In this document: positions 1 to 8,147 of the stretch, piece by piece
Layout: the number at the start of each line of letters is the position of its first letter
Position numbering within the stretch: position 1 is the first letter of the stretch
Position numbers and translations under genes: made by a program
The notes under the pieces: generated by a model
What the model was told of the DNA's origin: nothing
The model's database searches: none
Seen by the model: the letters and a program-made list of their open reading frames with translations, nothing else
Assembly: GCA_037447335.1 (NCBI GenBank)
Contig: JBBIGV010000012.1
Coordinates: 6,744 to 70,743 of the forward strand
Origin: JBBIGV01 sp037447335
Lineage (GTDB): Bacteria; Bacteroidota; Ignavibacteria; Ignavibacteriales; Ignavibacteriaceae
DNA length: 64,000 bases
Reading direction: 5' to 3'

Positions 1-953
1 TTAATTGCAACATCTGCTGCCAGGAGAGCTTTTAGTGAATGATATACCTCAACCTGTGAAAAACTTTTTTTAGCTTCGAGATGCCCTTTGAAATAAAAAG
101 GATGCATATTAAAAATGTTTGAAATTTCTTGTTCGCTTTTGTCAGCTTTTTCCAATTCGGCTATCCTGGCAATGGTGGTAAAATATTTTGTAAGTATTGC
201 AAGAATCATTAATGGTTCTTCTCCTTGTTCAAGCATTCCATAAGCAACTTTAAGGGCTGATTTTTTATCTTTTCTGCCAATAGAGTTTTGAAGGTCAAAT
301 ATTGTATACTTTTTTAATTTAACTGAGAGCGCTTTTATGGATTCGAAAGCGATCTCGTCTTTTTCGCCGGAATAAATGATTAACTTATCTAACTGATCTT
401 CAATAAATGCACGGTTTTCTCCCACAATATCTACCATTATTTGAGCATTCGCTTTGGAGATGATCTTCCCTTGAGCGGCAGCGCGGTTTACTATCCAGTC
501 AATCAGGTAATGACCCCTCAACTCTTTGGCTTCGAAAAGAAAACCTTTTGCGTTCAATGAGGCATATGGCTCGGATGCGGGATTTGCAATTTTACTGTTG
601 AATAATATTACGAGTATCGTGAATTCTGACGGTGAAGCAATGTAAGATTTCAGTGCTGATTTATCTTTGACCTTATCAAAATCCCGGTACAAAATCAGTT
701 TTTTCCCTTCTCCAAACGGAAATGCTGAGGCAAAATCAATTACACTGTTGAGTGAGTGAGTATCTCCATGAAAAGTTTCCCTGTCAAATTCTGAAGAAAT
801 GAGTGAGCCCGCCTTGCTTTCAATAGCAGCAACAGCTTCATCAATACTGAAAGAATCTTCGCCGCAGATAAGATACACGGGTAAAATTTTATTTTGTTTT
901 AATCCTTTAATGATTTCACTTACCGGCGGCAGAGATTTTTTAGTCTTCCCCAT
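1..953 (-). CDS. holA: DNA polymerase III subunit delta (partial, C-terminus off the window)
   Basis: Clamp-loader delta subunit, which opens the beta sliding clamp for chromosome replication. From an ATG at 953 the frame is open for 317 codons to the window edge, so the last residues are missing. Visible family features are an early VYLICGEDSF strand-loop segment that opens the AAA-like fold, the EGKKLILYRDFDKV region, and a C-terminal helical collar part reading YTIFDLQNSIGRKDKKSAL and then LMILAILTKYF. The start overlaps the end of the small MetS-like gene by 14 nt, so it is probably translationally coupled to the transporter genes upstream. The assignment rests on overall pattern and length. 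Confidence 0.85.
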   Translation of the reverse strand, partial: MGKTKKSLPPVSEIIKGLKQNKILPVYLICGEDSFSIDEAVAAIESKAGSLISSEFDRETFHGDTHSLNSVIDFASAFPFGEGKKLILYRDFDKVKDKSALKSYIASPSEFTILVILFNSKIANPASEPYASLNAKGFLFEAKELRGHYLIDWIVNRAAAQGKIISKANAQIMVDIVGENRAFIEDQLDKLIIYSGEKDEIAFESIKALSVKLKKYTIFDLQNSIGRKDKKSALKVAYGMLEQGEEPLMILAILTKYFTTIARIAELEKADKSEQEISNIFNMHPFYFKGHLEAKKSFSQVEVYHSLKALLAADVAI

Positions 954-1062
954 TTTTTGCCTTTAGTTTTTCGTATTTAACAGCCCTCGACAGAAAAAAT
1001 CCCAATCCGCCAACAACCACGCCAATAACAAAAATCATTGTCAGAATTGTTGATAGTTCCAT
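940..1062 (-). CDS. MetS-like small subunit of NSS transporter (40 aa)
   Basis: A 40-residue single-pass membrane protein. It begins MELSTILTMIFVIGVVVGG, has one hydrophobic helix at residues about 5-24, and ends in a basic then acidic tail (SRAVKYEKLKAKNGED). It starts 6 nt after the stop of the NSS transporter gene and overlaps the start of holA. Position and architecture match the MetS/MaAIMP small-subunit family that accompanies MetP-type sodium symporters, where the small protein is needed for transport. It is easily missed because of its size. The function is inferred from context and helix pattern. Confidence 0.75.
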   Translation of the reverse strand: MELSTILTMIFVIGVVVGGLGFFLSRAVKYEKLKAKNGED

Positions 1063-1068
1063 ACTGAT

Positions 1069-2544
1069 TTAACCACTCTGATTTTCATTAAGAGTATTAT
1101 TTACAATTAATTTGTTAAATGCCATGAAGAAGCCGATAACCACAGCCCATTGAAATATTACAGTGCCGGCATTTTCCATCAGGAAAGGATTCCACCATTC
1201 CGGTTCCCATGAAACGGATGAAATAAGCCACCAGGAAATTAAAATAACTACCTGCAGTGGAACAAGAATTCCTATCACATAATTATACCATTTACCGATC
1301 TGAACATCACTGCCGTATCCATTTATAACTTCTCTTCTGAATTTATCAACGCCATAACGGATAATTGCAAAAGATATAAATGCACCGCTTAATATTAAAC
1401 CAACACCCCACACCCAATCCTGATTCACAAGGATGTTCATATTAACTGCTGAAGGAATACCAAGCAGGATTGCGGCAGATGCTACTAAAATAACCGCCCT
1501 TCTTCTCTTTACTCCAAAATCAATAATGGTTCTTGTAGCGAGTTCAACCATAGAAATTAATGAAGTAACAGCAGCAAAGAACAGCGCAATGAAAAACAAG
1601 GAAGCAAAGATGATATTGAGTGTACTGCTCGGCGTAATTTTTTCGAAAAGCATAGGCAGGTAAATAAATGTAAGCCCCGTATTAGCCGGACCAGACTTTG
1701 CAACCTGTTCCATTGCATCAACCGAACTGAGTGCAAATACCGTTGAGAATATAGTAACTCCCGCAATTATAGAAACAGTGTTGTTTCCGAAACCAATCAG
1801 TGCGGCATTAAGTGAGATATCTTCACGCCTGCGCATATAAATTGCATAAGCCATTATTAAGCCCCATCCGGCGCCTGTATCCCACGCGTTTTGAGTCAGT
1901 GCATTAAGCCAGACTTTGTGATCGAGAATTATATTTATATCCGGTGTAAAAAAATATTTAATTCCTTCAACAGCGTTCGGAAGAGTAACCGCTCTTACAA
2001 GAAGAATAATAAGTATAATCAATAAAGATGGGACAAGCAGCCTGGTAACTTTTTCAACTCCTTTTGTGATGCCGCGTAAAACAACAAATGCTACAAGTAA
2101 GATTGAAATAGTATGAAACATCAGCGGCTGGTAACCGGCTGAAAAGGTTTCCCAGTAAATAAGATGGTCAGCAATATCAAACAAGCTGCCGGATGCCGCA
2201 GATAAAAAATACCGCAAACACCATCCGGTAACCACAGAATAGTAGAACATGATTGCAGCAGCTACAAATGCGATAAATGCACCCATCCATCCAAACTGAC
2301 GCCCGGCTGTTTTTGCAATTGCACCAACCGGTCCGTACCGTGCAGACTTGCCAATTGCAAACTCGGCAATTATAAGTGGGAGTGACCATATAAGAAGAAA
2401 AACCACCCATGGAATTAAGAATGATCCGCCGCCATTCTGAGCAACTATGCGTGAGAATCGCCAGATATTGCCCGTTCCGATTGCAATACCAATTGTAGCA
2501 ATTATCAGCGCCCAGCGCGATGTGAAGAATTCCTGTTGTTTCAT
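1069..2544 (-). CDS. NSS-family sodium-dependent transporter (MetP-like)
   Basis: Inner-membrane symporter of the neurotransmitter:sodium symporter family, which takes up amino acids with Na+. The 491 residues form about 11-12 membrane helices. The TM1 signature GTGNIWRFS near residues 23-31 corresponds to the unwound sodium/substrate-binding segment, and NGGGSFLIPW follows in TM2. The MetS-like small gene lies immediately downstream, which points to the bacterial MetP-type subgroup. The substrate cannot be read from sequence; methionine, alanine or a branched-chain amino acid are possible. A weak terminator hairpin separates it from the cyclophilin gene upstream. Confidence 0.88.
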   Translation of the reverse strand: MKQQEFFTSRWALIIATIGIAIGTGNIWRFSRIVAQNGGGSFLIPWVVFLLIWSLPLIIAEFAIGKSARYGPVGAIAKTAGRQFGWMGAFIAFVAAAIMFYYSVVTGWCLRYFLSAASGSLFDIADHLIYWETFSAGYQPLMFHTISILLVAFVVLRGITKGVEKVTRLLVPSLLIILIILLVRAVTLPNAVEGIKYFFTPDINIILDHKVWLNALTQNAWDTGAGWGLIMAYAIYMRRREDISLNAALIGFGNNTVSIIAGVTIFSTVFALSSVDAMEQVAKSGPANTGLTFIYLPMLFEKITPSSTLNIIFASLFFIALFFAAVTSLISMVELATRTIIDFGVKRRRAVILVASAAILLGIPSAVNMNILVNQDWVWGVGLILSGAFISFAIIRYGVDKFRREVINGYGSDVQIGKWYNYVIGILVPLQVVILISWWLISSVSWEPEWWNPFLMENAGTVIFQWAVVIGFFMAFNKLIVNNTLNENQSG

Positions 2545-2547
2545 AAA

Positions 2548-2576
2548 TAAAAAAGGGGAGCAGTTATTGCCTCCCT
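2548..2576 (-). terminator. Probable Rho-independent terminator of the cyclophilin gene
   Basis: Read on the minus strand, a GGGAG stem (2571-2575) pairs with CTCCC (2556-2560) across a 10-nt loop and is followed by a run of T (2548-2554). It lies directly after the cyclophilin stop and before the transporter start, so it would separate the two units. The stem is short, hence moderate confidence. Confidence 0.45.
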
Positions 2577-2590
2577 GTTTAATCAGTGAA

Positions 2591-3220
2591 TTATTCTATT
2601 GTTCTTTTTTCAATAGTAACAGATTCCATCACCACATCACTGAGCGGTTTATCGCCGGGTTTGCTGGTTTGAACTTTGCCGATTGCCTGTACTACATCCA
2701 TTCCGTTAATAACTTTTCCGAAAACCGAATGCTTTCCGTCAAGCCAAGGTGTCGGAACAAGAGTAATAAAAAACTGGCTTCCGTTAGTATTCGGACCTGC
2801 ATTTGCCATTGAAAGAATACCCGGAGTATCATGTTTCAATGTAGGGTGGAGTTCATCAGCGAACCTGCCGCCCCAAAAACTTTCGCCGCCCCTGCCCGTG
2901 CCTGTTGGGTCTCCGGTTTGAATCATGAAATTATCTATAACGCGGTGAAATATCACTCCATTGTAATAACCTTTCTTTGCTAAACCAACAAAGTTTTCAA
3001 CTGTTTTTGGTGTCAGATCAGCAAATAATTCTAATTCGATAGTTCCCATGTTCGTAACAATCACTGCTATGGTTTGTTCTTTTTGTTTTTCCTGCACTTC
3101 TGTCTGCTCCTGTTTATTAGTAATAGCCTGAATTTCGTTGTTCATCTTGTCGGATGAGTTTGAATCATTGCATCCGATGATGAATACCAGAAATAAAAAT
3201 GAAAAAAGAAAGTTTTTCAT
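2591..3220 (-). CDS. Cyclophilin-type peptidyl-prolyl isomerase, lipoprotein
   Basis: Catalyses cis-trans isomerisation of X-Pro bonds, here on the outer face of a membrane. The N-terminus is a lipoprotein signal with Cys at residue 17 (VFIIGC). A short Gln/Glu/Lys-rich linker follows, then the cyclophilin domain from about residue 48. Signatures are VENFVGLAKKGYYNGVIFHR, DPTGTGRGGESFWGG and FFITLVPTPWLDGKHSVFGKV. The catalytic Arg lies in IFHRV, and the Gln is in NTNGSQFFI. Length (209 aa) fits a single-domain periplasmic member. The leader AATAAGGAGGATATATG gives a strong ribosome site and is identical to that of the protoglobin gene. Confidence 0.93.
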   Translation of the reverse strand: MKNFLFSFLFLVFIIGCNDSNSSDKMNNEIQAITNKQEQTEVQEKQKEQTIAVIVTNMGTIELELFADLTPKTVENFVGLAKKGYYNGVIFHRVIDNFMIQTGDPTGTGRGGESFWGGRFADELHPTLKHDTPGILSMANAGPNTNGSQFFITLVPTPWLDGKHSVFGKVINGMDVVQAIGKVQTSKPGDKPLSDVVMESVTIEKRTIE

Positions 3221-3315
3221 ATATCCTCCTTATTAAGTTTATTTATGAAGTTTGTTGATATAGTTAATTTCAGTTTGTATTAACCAGCACACTCCGGGAA
3301 TAAATTCAAATAATT

Positions 3316-4131
3316 TCACGATAAAATTATTACAATCAATCCAACGGCAAGGCAGTAAAATGAAAAATAGCTGAACGTATCTTTCTTTAATACAAAGAAA
3401 ATTGTTTTTATTGCTATATATCCTGAAATAAAAGCTGCTATACTGCCAACAATCAGAACCCAGATAAATGATCCATCAATTGGTTCAGTGGTAAGTTCAA
3501 AAGTTTCAAGCAAAGTTGCGCCGAAAATAGCAGGTATTGCAAGCAGGAATGAAAAACGTGCTGCCTGTTCCCGGCTTACTCCTAAAAACAAAACCGAGCT
3601 GATTGTCATTCCCGCCCTCGAAATACCGGGAAGAATAGCAAGAGCCTGAGCGCATCCAATTATAAAAGCCGATAACCATCCAACTTCTTTATCAGGCTGA
3701 GGTTTTGCAAATTTAGTTAAGAACAAAACGGTTCCTGTTATCAGCAGCATCACCCCTACAAAAGTTACATTTGTAAATGCCTGCTCAATTCCGGACTTAC
3801 CAACTATACCAACAAAACCGGCAGGTATTGTAGCTAATACTATCAGCACAGCGAGCCGAAAGTGGCTGTCATTCTTTAATAATAAACCAATACCGGATGG
3901 CTTAATTATGCCTTTCAGTAATGACCGGAAAACTTCTGCAATATCTTTATAAAAGATCGCAATAATACTTAACAACGTACCGAAGTGAACGAATACTTCG
4001 AAGGTAATATTCTTACCGTGTAAAACCCCAAGAACTTCCTGCCCGAGAACAAGATGCCCTGAACTGCTGACAGGAAGAAATTCTGTTAAACCCTGAATAA
4101 CTCCCAGTATGATTGCATCAATTAACGTCAA
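3316..4131 (-). CDS. uppP: Undecaprenyl-diphosphatase UppP (BacA)
   Basis: Dephosphorylates undecaprenyl pyrophosphate to recycle the lipid carrier for peptidoglycan and other surface polymers; integral inner-membrane enzyme. The first family motif, GLTEFLPVSSSGH, sits at residues 14-26 and holds the catalytic Glu and His. The second, LPGISRAGMTISSVLFLGVS, is near residue 170. Length (271 aa) and the 7-8 membrane helices are normal for BacA. It lies 9 nt after the outer-membrane-protein gene and so may share its transcript with the flippase-like gene and lolA. Confidence 0.96.
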   Translation of the reverse strand: MTLIDAIILGVIQGLTEFLPVSSSGHLVLGQEVLGVLHGKNITFEVFVHFGTLLSIIAIFYKDIAEVFRSLLKGIIKPSGIGLLLKNDSHFRLAVLIVLATIPAGFVGIVGKSGIEQAFTNVTFVGVMLLITGTVLFLTKFAKPQPDKEVGWLSAFIIGCAQALAILPGISRAGMTISSVLFLGVSREQAARFSFLLAIPAIFGATLLETFELTTEPIDGSFIWVLIVGSIAAFISGYIAIKTIFFVLKKDTFSYFSFYCLAVGLIVIILS

Positions 4132-4140
4132 TATTAGCTC

Positions 4141-4785
4141 CTAAAAATAATATGAAACACCTAATTTAATTCCGAAAGAAAGAGAATTCATGTTAACATT
4201 TTCTTTCATCACATTATTATAAAGTTTTTTACCGCTGCCTTCTATGTCACCAATTAAATCATAGCACATATCCGCACCAACATTAGCATAAACATTTCCA
4301 CCAAGCGAGGTATTGCCTTCGGCTCTTAGAATAAAACCAAAACCTGTAGAACTGTATTTATTGGTTATACCTGTTGCCGGGATCGATTCATCTGCATTTA
4401 ACAACCTAAGCCCGGCGCCTCCTCCAAATTTAAAATTGTAACCGTTTCCCTGGATTACATAATAATTCAAAACAGAAGGCATTATTATAGTATAAGCGAA
4501 CTCGTACTTACCTGTAATATCAGTGCTTGTGAACGAATTTATCAGGTAAGCTCCCTCAATTGCAATGTGATAACTTTGCTGCATGTGATAGGCAAATTCG
4601 AGGGAAAAGACTATCGCTGAATTAAATGAAGAAAGCTGGTTGCCGGGAGCTGCAAAGCTCTGATTAATGTAATCTGAATAAGATGGTGCACTGATAAAAT
4701 CTATTCCCATTCCCCCTCTTATATCAAATTGTGAATATGATATTGCCGTAAATAAAAAAAAGAGAAGTAAGGCGGTTTTTTTCAT
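4141..4785 (-). CDS. Secreted beta-barrel outer membrane protein, unknown function
   Basis: A 214-residue protein with a Sec signal peptide (MKKTALLLFFLFTAISYS). Glycine- and aromatic-rich alternating strands such as YNFKFGGGAGLRL and SFGIKLGVSYYF suggest a small 8-stranded barrel, and the terminal Phe fits insertion by the BAM complex. Its ATG overlaps the stop of the flippase-like gene (ATGA), which indicates coupling. No specific family was recognised; OmpX/OprF-N-like is the nearest description. Confidence 0.7.
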   Translation of the reverse strand: MKKTALLLFFLFTAISYSQFDIRGGMGIDFISAPSYSDYINQSFAAPGNQLSSFNSAIVFSLEFAYHMQQSYHIAIEGAYLINSFTSTDITGKYEFAYTIIMPSVLNYYVIQGNGYNFKFGGGAGLRLLNADESIPATGITNKYSSTGFGFILRAEGNTSLGGNVYANVGADMCYDLIGDIEGSGKKLYNNVMKENVNMNSLSFGIKLGVSYYF

Positions 4786-5837
4786 GATTCTTCCAGGTCT
4801 GTTTCAACTATCTTCAAAATATTTCCGTGCTGTTTATCAAGTATAAAAAATATGATAAGGGCTGTGAAGATAAACAAAAAATAAGATACTATGTGAGTTA
4901 AAAATGCATACGCAACACTTATTGTTTCTCCAAATCCGAAAAGAAGTACTAACGTGGATTTTGCAAGCGTATGGTATGAACCGGTTCCACCGGGTGTTGG
5001 TATTACAACTCCGATGGCACTGATGCTCATCAGCACCCACCCCATAGCAAATGTTACCGGCTTCTCGTATTGCATGCCAACAGTAAAAAATCCTACGTAT
5101 GAAGATATTGCATAAAGAAGGATAATCGCACAGCTTAAGATGATTGTGAGTGAATAATTTCTGGCACCTTTAAGGCTTGAAAAACCTTCAATAAACATCC
5201 CGAATATGTGAGTTGTTTTTTTACTTAACTTTTCAGAAAAATAGCCGGTCAGTTTTGTCAGAAATTTCCCAAACCTCTCCCTGTAACGGATTGAAAATAA
5301 CACGAAGAATATCAGTGCAATAATTAAAAATAAAGTTATATATAATGAATCCCTTAACCATGGAAAACTTTCGGAAATACTTTCACTCCAGATCATCATA
5401 GAAATTATGACGGTTATACCAAGAAAAATCATATCGATAATACGCTCAAGTATAACAGAACCGAACATGGATGAGCGTGAAAGACCTTCCCATTTTCCCA
5501 TTAGTACTGCACGGGTTACTTCTCCTAAACGCGGTATAACACAATTAACTCCGTAACCAACCATTAATGAGCCGAAAATATGTTTCAGCTTCGTGTCGGG
5601 TTTTACGGTGCTGAGAATTACTTTCCATCTTACAGCACGAAGAATATGTGAAAGAAATTGAAGCACGACAAAAATCAGCAGCCAGAATACTGATGCGCCG
5701 GAAACGATATCAAGAACCTCAATAAAATTTACATCATAAAAGGCAATGAAAAGAAAAATTATTGCCAGCGCCGCCGGAAATAAAAAATTCAGCGCTATAC
5801 GAATCTTTATAGATGTTTTCGGTTTATCGGAGATCAA
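4782..5837 (-). CDS. Lysylphosphatidylglycerol synthase-type (UPF0104) flippase-like membrane protein
   Basis: Integral membrane protein of 351 residues and about 8 helices, of the LPG-synthase transmembrane-region family. The LRAVRWKVIL element near residue 67, GEVTRAVLMGKWEGLSRSSMFGSVILERIIDM near 105-135, and PTPGGTGSYH near 280 are typical. Stand-alone members lack the aminoacyl-transferase domain and are thought to move lipids or lipid-linked molecules. The only plausible start is a TTG at 5837 inside the end of lolA, so it is translationally coupled to lolA and to the barrel gene. This suggests a lipid/envelope operon. Confidence 0.82.
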   Translation of the reverse strand: MISDKPKTSIKIRIALNFLFPAALAIIFLFIAFYDVNFIEVLDIVSGASVFWLLIFVVLQFLSHILRAVRWKVILSTVKPDTKLKHIFGSLMVGYGVNCVIPRLGEVTRAVLMGKWEGLSRSSMFGSVILERIIDMIFLGITVIISMMIWSESISESFPWLRDSLYITLFLIIALIFFVLFSIRYRERFGKFLTKLTGYFSEKLSKKTTHIFGMFIEGFSSLKGARNYSLTIILSCAIILLYAISSYVGFFTVGMQYEKPVTFAMGWVLMSISAIGVVIPTPGGTGSYHTLAKSTLVLLFGFGETISVAYAFLTHIVSYFLFIFTALIIFFILDKQHGNILKIVETDLEES

Positions 5838-6426
5838 TGATAGTGCTTCCTTCCGGAGGGTTGAATGTGAATTGAGAAGCAGGTAAGTTCTGATTCAACC
5901 TGTAGTTTGAAAACTCTATCTCTATAACACCGGATACAGGTTCGTCAATCAATACTTTTGAAATAAGATTTTCTTTGTTCACGAACAATGCCGCACTATT
6001 GAAGTTCAAACCGGCAGATTTTGGCTTAAGAAGAATGCTTTTGTCTTCACCATCAGCTTTTTCTTCAACATTGCACATTGCAGGGTATTCGTTTATCAGT
6101 TTGTTAAGCGAAATGTATGACTGATCATCTTCATAAACTTCACTGATAATGACTTTGTTTTCGCGTTTGTTGTAATTCCAGTTTGATTTTCCGTCGGAGA
6201 TTATAATCAAGCCGTTCATCTCAAGACGCATTTTGTCGATGTGCCTGTATTGAAATTTTCCGCTCAACTGTTTTACCCCGTTGGCAGATTGCTGAAAATC
6301 GGCAGAGATATCTTTGGCGGCATTAAATTTATTTTGAATTGATTTTAAGAGTTCCTGCCCGTATACATTTGAAATACTTGCTGCAATAACAATTAGGGCT
6401 GCGGCGTAAATAATTATTCTTTGCAT
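5824..6426 (-). CDS. lolA: Outer-membrane lipoprotein carrier protein LolA
   Basis: Periplasmic carrier that takes lipoproteins from the inner to the outer membrane. A signal peptide (residues 1-23, ending VYGQE) precedes a LolA fold: LLKSIQNKFNAAKDISADFQ, then GKFQYRHIDKMRLEMNGLI and SDGKSNWNYN. The 200-residue length is usual. It is first in a minus-strand run with the flippase-like, barrel and uppP genes. The next gene overlaps its end by 14 nt. Confidence 0.88.
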   Translation of the reverse strand: MQRIIIYAAALIVIAASISNVYGQELLKSIQNKFNAAKDISADFQQSANGVKQLSGKFQYRHIDKMRLEMNGLIIISDGKSNWNYNKRENKVIISEVYEDDQSYISLNKLINEYPAMCNVEEKADGEDKSILLKPKSAGLNFNSAALFVNKENLISKVLIDEPVSGVIEIEFSNYRLNQNLPASQFTFNPPEGSTIIDLR

Positions 6427-6589
6427 TTTTTTTGAGATTTGTTAAATGATGCTGCCTGATACTTAATTATTTATCATTTGTTTCAAATTTAAGAAGATTT
6501 GCATTTAGATGAAATTTAGATAACGGGTGAAAATGTTTTATTACCGCACAGGATCGTTTTTATTTATTTGTTACAGCCAAACTTCCGTA

Positions 6590-7201
6590 TTAAGACAGAA
6601 TTACCGGTTCATGCTCCGGGCAGTCAATCCGCAGTTCAGAAGTTTCAAGAGCAACCTTAAGTAAATTACAATAATGTACCCCGCCGGATTTTTTAACATA
6701 AAACCTGCAGGTATGACACATCCGTTGAATGGTTATTATGCCCGCCTTGTTAAGTTTGTGTATTAAGTCATACAGACCCTCAAGCATTGCTTTTTTTTGT
6801 CTGTCTGATAAATCTTTTAATGGTTTACGCATTTGATTGGCAAACAACGATATCTGTTCGGCTGCTTTTATCCCCTTCGCAGTAAGCGTCAGCACAGAGC
6901 TTCTCGAATCGTTAGGATCGGGGATTTTATTCAGGTATTTTTTTTCAACCAGCACCCTTACCGCATCGCTGATAGTGGGTTTTGTCATATTAAATTCTTT
7001 GGCAAGATAGGTAATAGTTCTCATTGAAGATTCACGAAAGTAAAGAAAGATCAAAATTTGCAATTGAATAGGGCTAAGCGAGTATTCTTTGGCTTCCTGC
7101 CATAATAAAACACGAAATGCCTCAGATACTCTTTCCAGAGCTGCGATAATTTTGTTTTCTATAGTATGATGCTGCTTATGGGGATCAAAAACAGAACTCA
7201 T
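6590..7201 (-). CDS. MarR-family regulator with a C-terminal four-cysteine cluster
   Basis: Winged helix-turn-helix repressor. The DNA-binding core is SPIQLQILIFLYF...TITYLAKEFNMTKPTISDAVRVLVEK, with the wing DPNDSRSSVLTLTAKG. The ATG at 7201, 2 nt after the rof stop, is preferred over an upstream TTG. Unlike ordinary MarR proteins (about 145 aa), this one is 203 aa. The extra tail has Cys162, Cys165, Cys178 and Cys194 (C-x2-C-x12-C-x15-C) plus nearby His. This could bind zinc or an iron-sulfur cluster, or act as a thiol switch (inference). It is last in an operon with rof-like and protoglobin genes and probably autoregulates through the palindrome at 8157-8169. Confidence 0.85.
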   Translation of the reverse strand: MSSVFDPHKQHHTIENKIIAALERVSEAFRVLLWQEAKEYSLSPIQLQILIFLYFRESSMRTITYLAKEFNMTKPTISDAVRVLVEKKYLNKIPDPNDSRSSVLTLTAKGIKAAEQISLFANQMRKPLKDLSDRQKKAMLEGLYDLIHKLNKAGIITIQRMCHTCRFYVKKSGGVHYCNLLKVALETSELRIDCPEHEPVILS

Positions 7202-7203
7202 AT

Positions 7204-7449
7204 TCAACAACTTTCAAATGATTTTAAAGATATACCGTTTACTTTGAGAAGATTATCCAGCCTTATTAATGCACCATTATCAAGAAGCAGGAATTCGACT
7301 TTATCTTTTGAAAACAAATCAACGATGATACCTTTTGTTTGAAATGAATTACCATTTTCGATGTATTCAATTGTGCAATTAACTTTCTTTAGGGCAAAGG
7401 CTTCCAGGTAATCATAAAAGCTGCAGCTTATAGGTTTGTATTCTTTCAT
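7204..7449 (-). CDS. rof: Rho-binding antiterminator (Rof family)
   Basis: Small Sm-like protein of the ROF family, whose E. coli member binds Rho and blocks transcription termination. The core reads YKPISCSFYDYLEAFALKK, then VEFLLLDNGALIRLDNLLKV, matching the family's YxPIxCxxYDxLE start and LRLDxI end. The ATG at 7449 (81 aa) is chosen because upstream starts fall in or beside a hairpin. The stop is 2 nt before the marR ATG. It lies between protoglobin and MarR genes, so it should be expressed with the sensor. Whether it acts on Rho globally or on this operon is unknown. Confidence 0.78.
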   Translation of the reverse strand: MKEYKPISCSFYDYLEAFALKKVNCTIEYIENGNSFQTKGIIVDLFSKDKVEFLLLDNGALIRLDNLLKVNGISLKSFESC

Positions 7450-7467
7450 TGTAGTTCTCATTATTAA

Positions 7468-7494
7468 CGGTGGATGAAAGAAATCCATCCACCG
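7468..7494 (-). promoter_or_regulatory. Perfect 9-bp hairpin between protoglobin and rof genes
   Basis: CGGTGGATG (7468-7476) pairs perfectly with CATCCACCG (7486-7494) around a 9-nt loop, in the 73-nt space between protoglobin and rof. No T-run follows on the minus strand, so it is not a standard intrinsic terminator. It may set the protoglobin:rof expression ratio as an mRNA-stabilising or attenuating element, perhaps relevant to the Rof product itself (inference). Confidence 0.5.
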
Positions 7495-7522
7495 CGTAAA
7501 TTTATGTAAAAGAAACCTGTTT

Positions 7523-8113
7523 CTAAAACTGATCGTCTTTCACATAAGGATAACACCACAAAGTAACCGTTAGTACAACTGCTTTGAACCAGGCCTGGTG
7601 CATTTTATCGACTGTTTCTGCGTCGTGCCCTTTTTTTGCAAGGAAGGATTTGATGGTTGCCGTAATAGGATAGATAAAAGCTGTCATATACCTGAAATGA
7701 ATTATCGGCGCAGCATCAACTTTATCTGTTTTATTTTTTTTGGAACTGTGATGCCTTAGTGCGATTTCGTGCTGGTAATTAAGCCACTCTTCATCATATT
7801 TCCGGTTGCAAAGATCCATTATCCACTGTCCGAATCTATTTCTGACTGCTGCCAGATAATCAGCATTTGGAGAACCACTCTCAGGGGCAAAGTACTTAAC
7901 CAGGTGTTGATTACTTCCCACGAAGCCATACCACAAATCAAGAACATCATTAGTTTGATCGGAAAGAACCTCGCCTGCCAGCCGAAGATATTTTTCATCT
8001 TCTTCGGAAAAAAAAACAGTTTTTTTCAGCAATTCAAGCTCAGATGTGCTGACCGGTGATCTTGCCACATCTGCGTTGCCGTAATTGTAACCACTGATAG
8101 TTGTTGCCTGCAT
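7523..8113 (-). CDS. Single-domain protoglobin (heme gas-binding protein)
   Basis: Globin-fold heme protein of the protoglobin family, which binds O2, CO or NO. The 196 residues contain SEEDEKYLRLAGEVLSDQTN (helix B/C region) and the family hallmark YQHEIALRHHSSKKNKTD near 113-130; the proximal His is expected at H121 or H122. RYMTAFIYPI follows. There is no signalling domain, so it is a stand-alone sensor or scavenger. A strong AGGAGG ribosome site precedes the ATG. It is first gene of an operon with rof and the Cys-rich MarR, under a promoter with an internal palindrome. A role in NO or oxygen response is inferred. Confidence 0.88.
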   Translation of the reverse strand: MQATTISGYNYGNADVARSPVSTSELELLKKTVFFSEEDEKYLRLAGEVLSDQTNDVLDLWYGFVGSNQHLVKYFAPESGSPNADYLAAVRNRFGQWIMDLCNRKYDEEWLNYQHEIALRHHSSKKNKTDKVDAAPIIHFRYMTAFIYPITATIKSFLAKKGHDAETVDKMHQAWFKAVVLTVTLWCYPYVKDDQF

Positions 8114-8147
8114 ATATCCTCCTTATTGTTAATTATTTATTTCGAAA

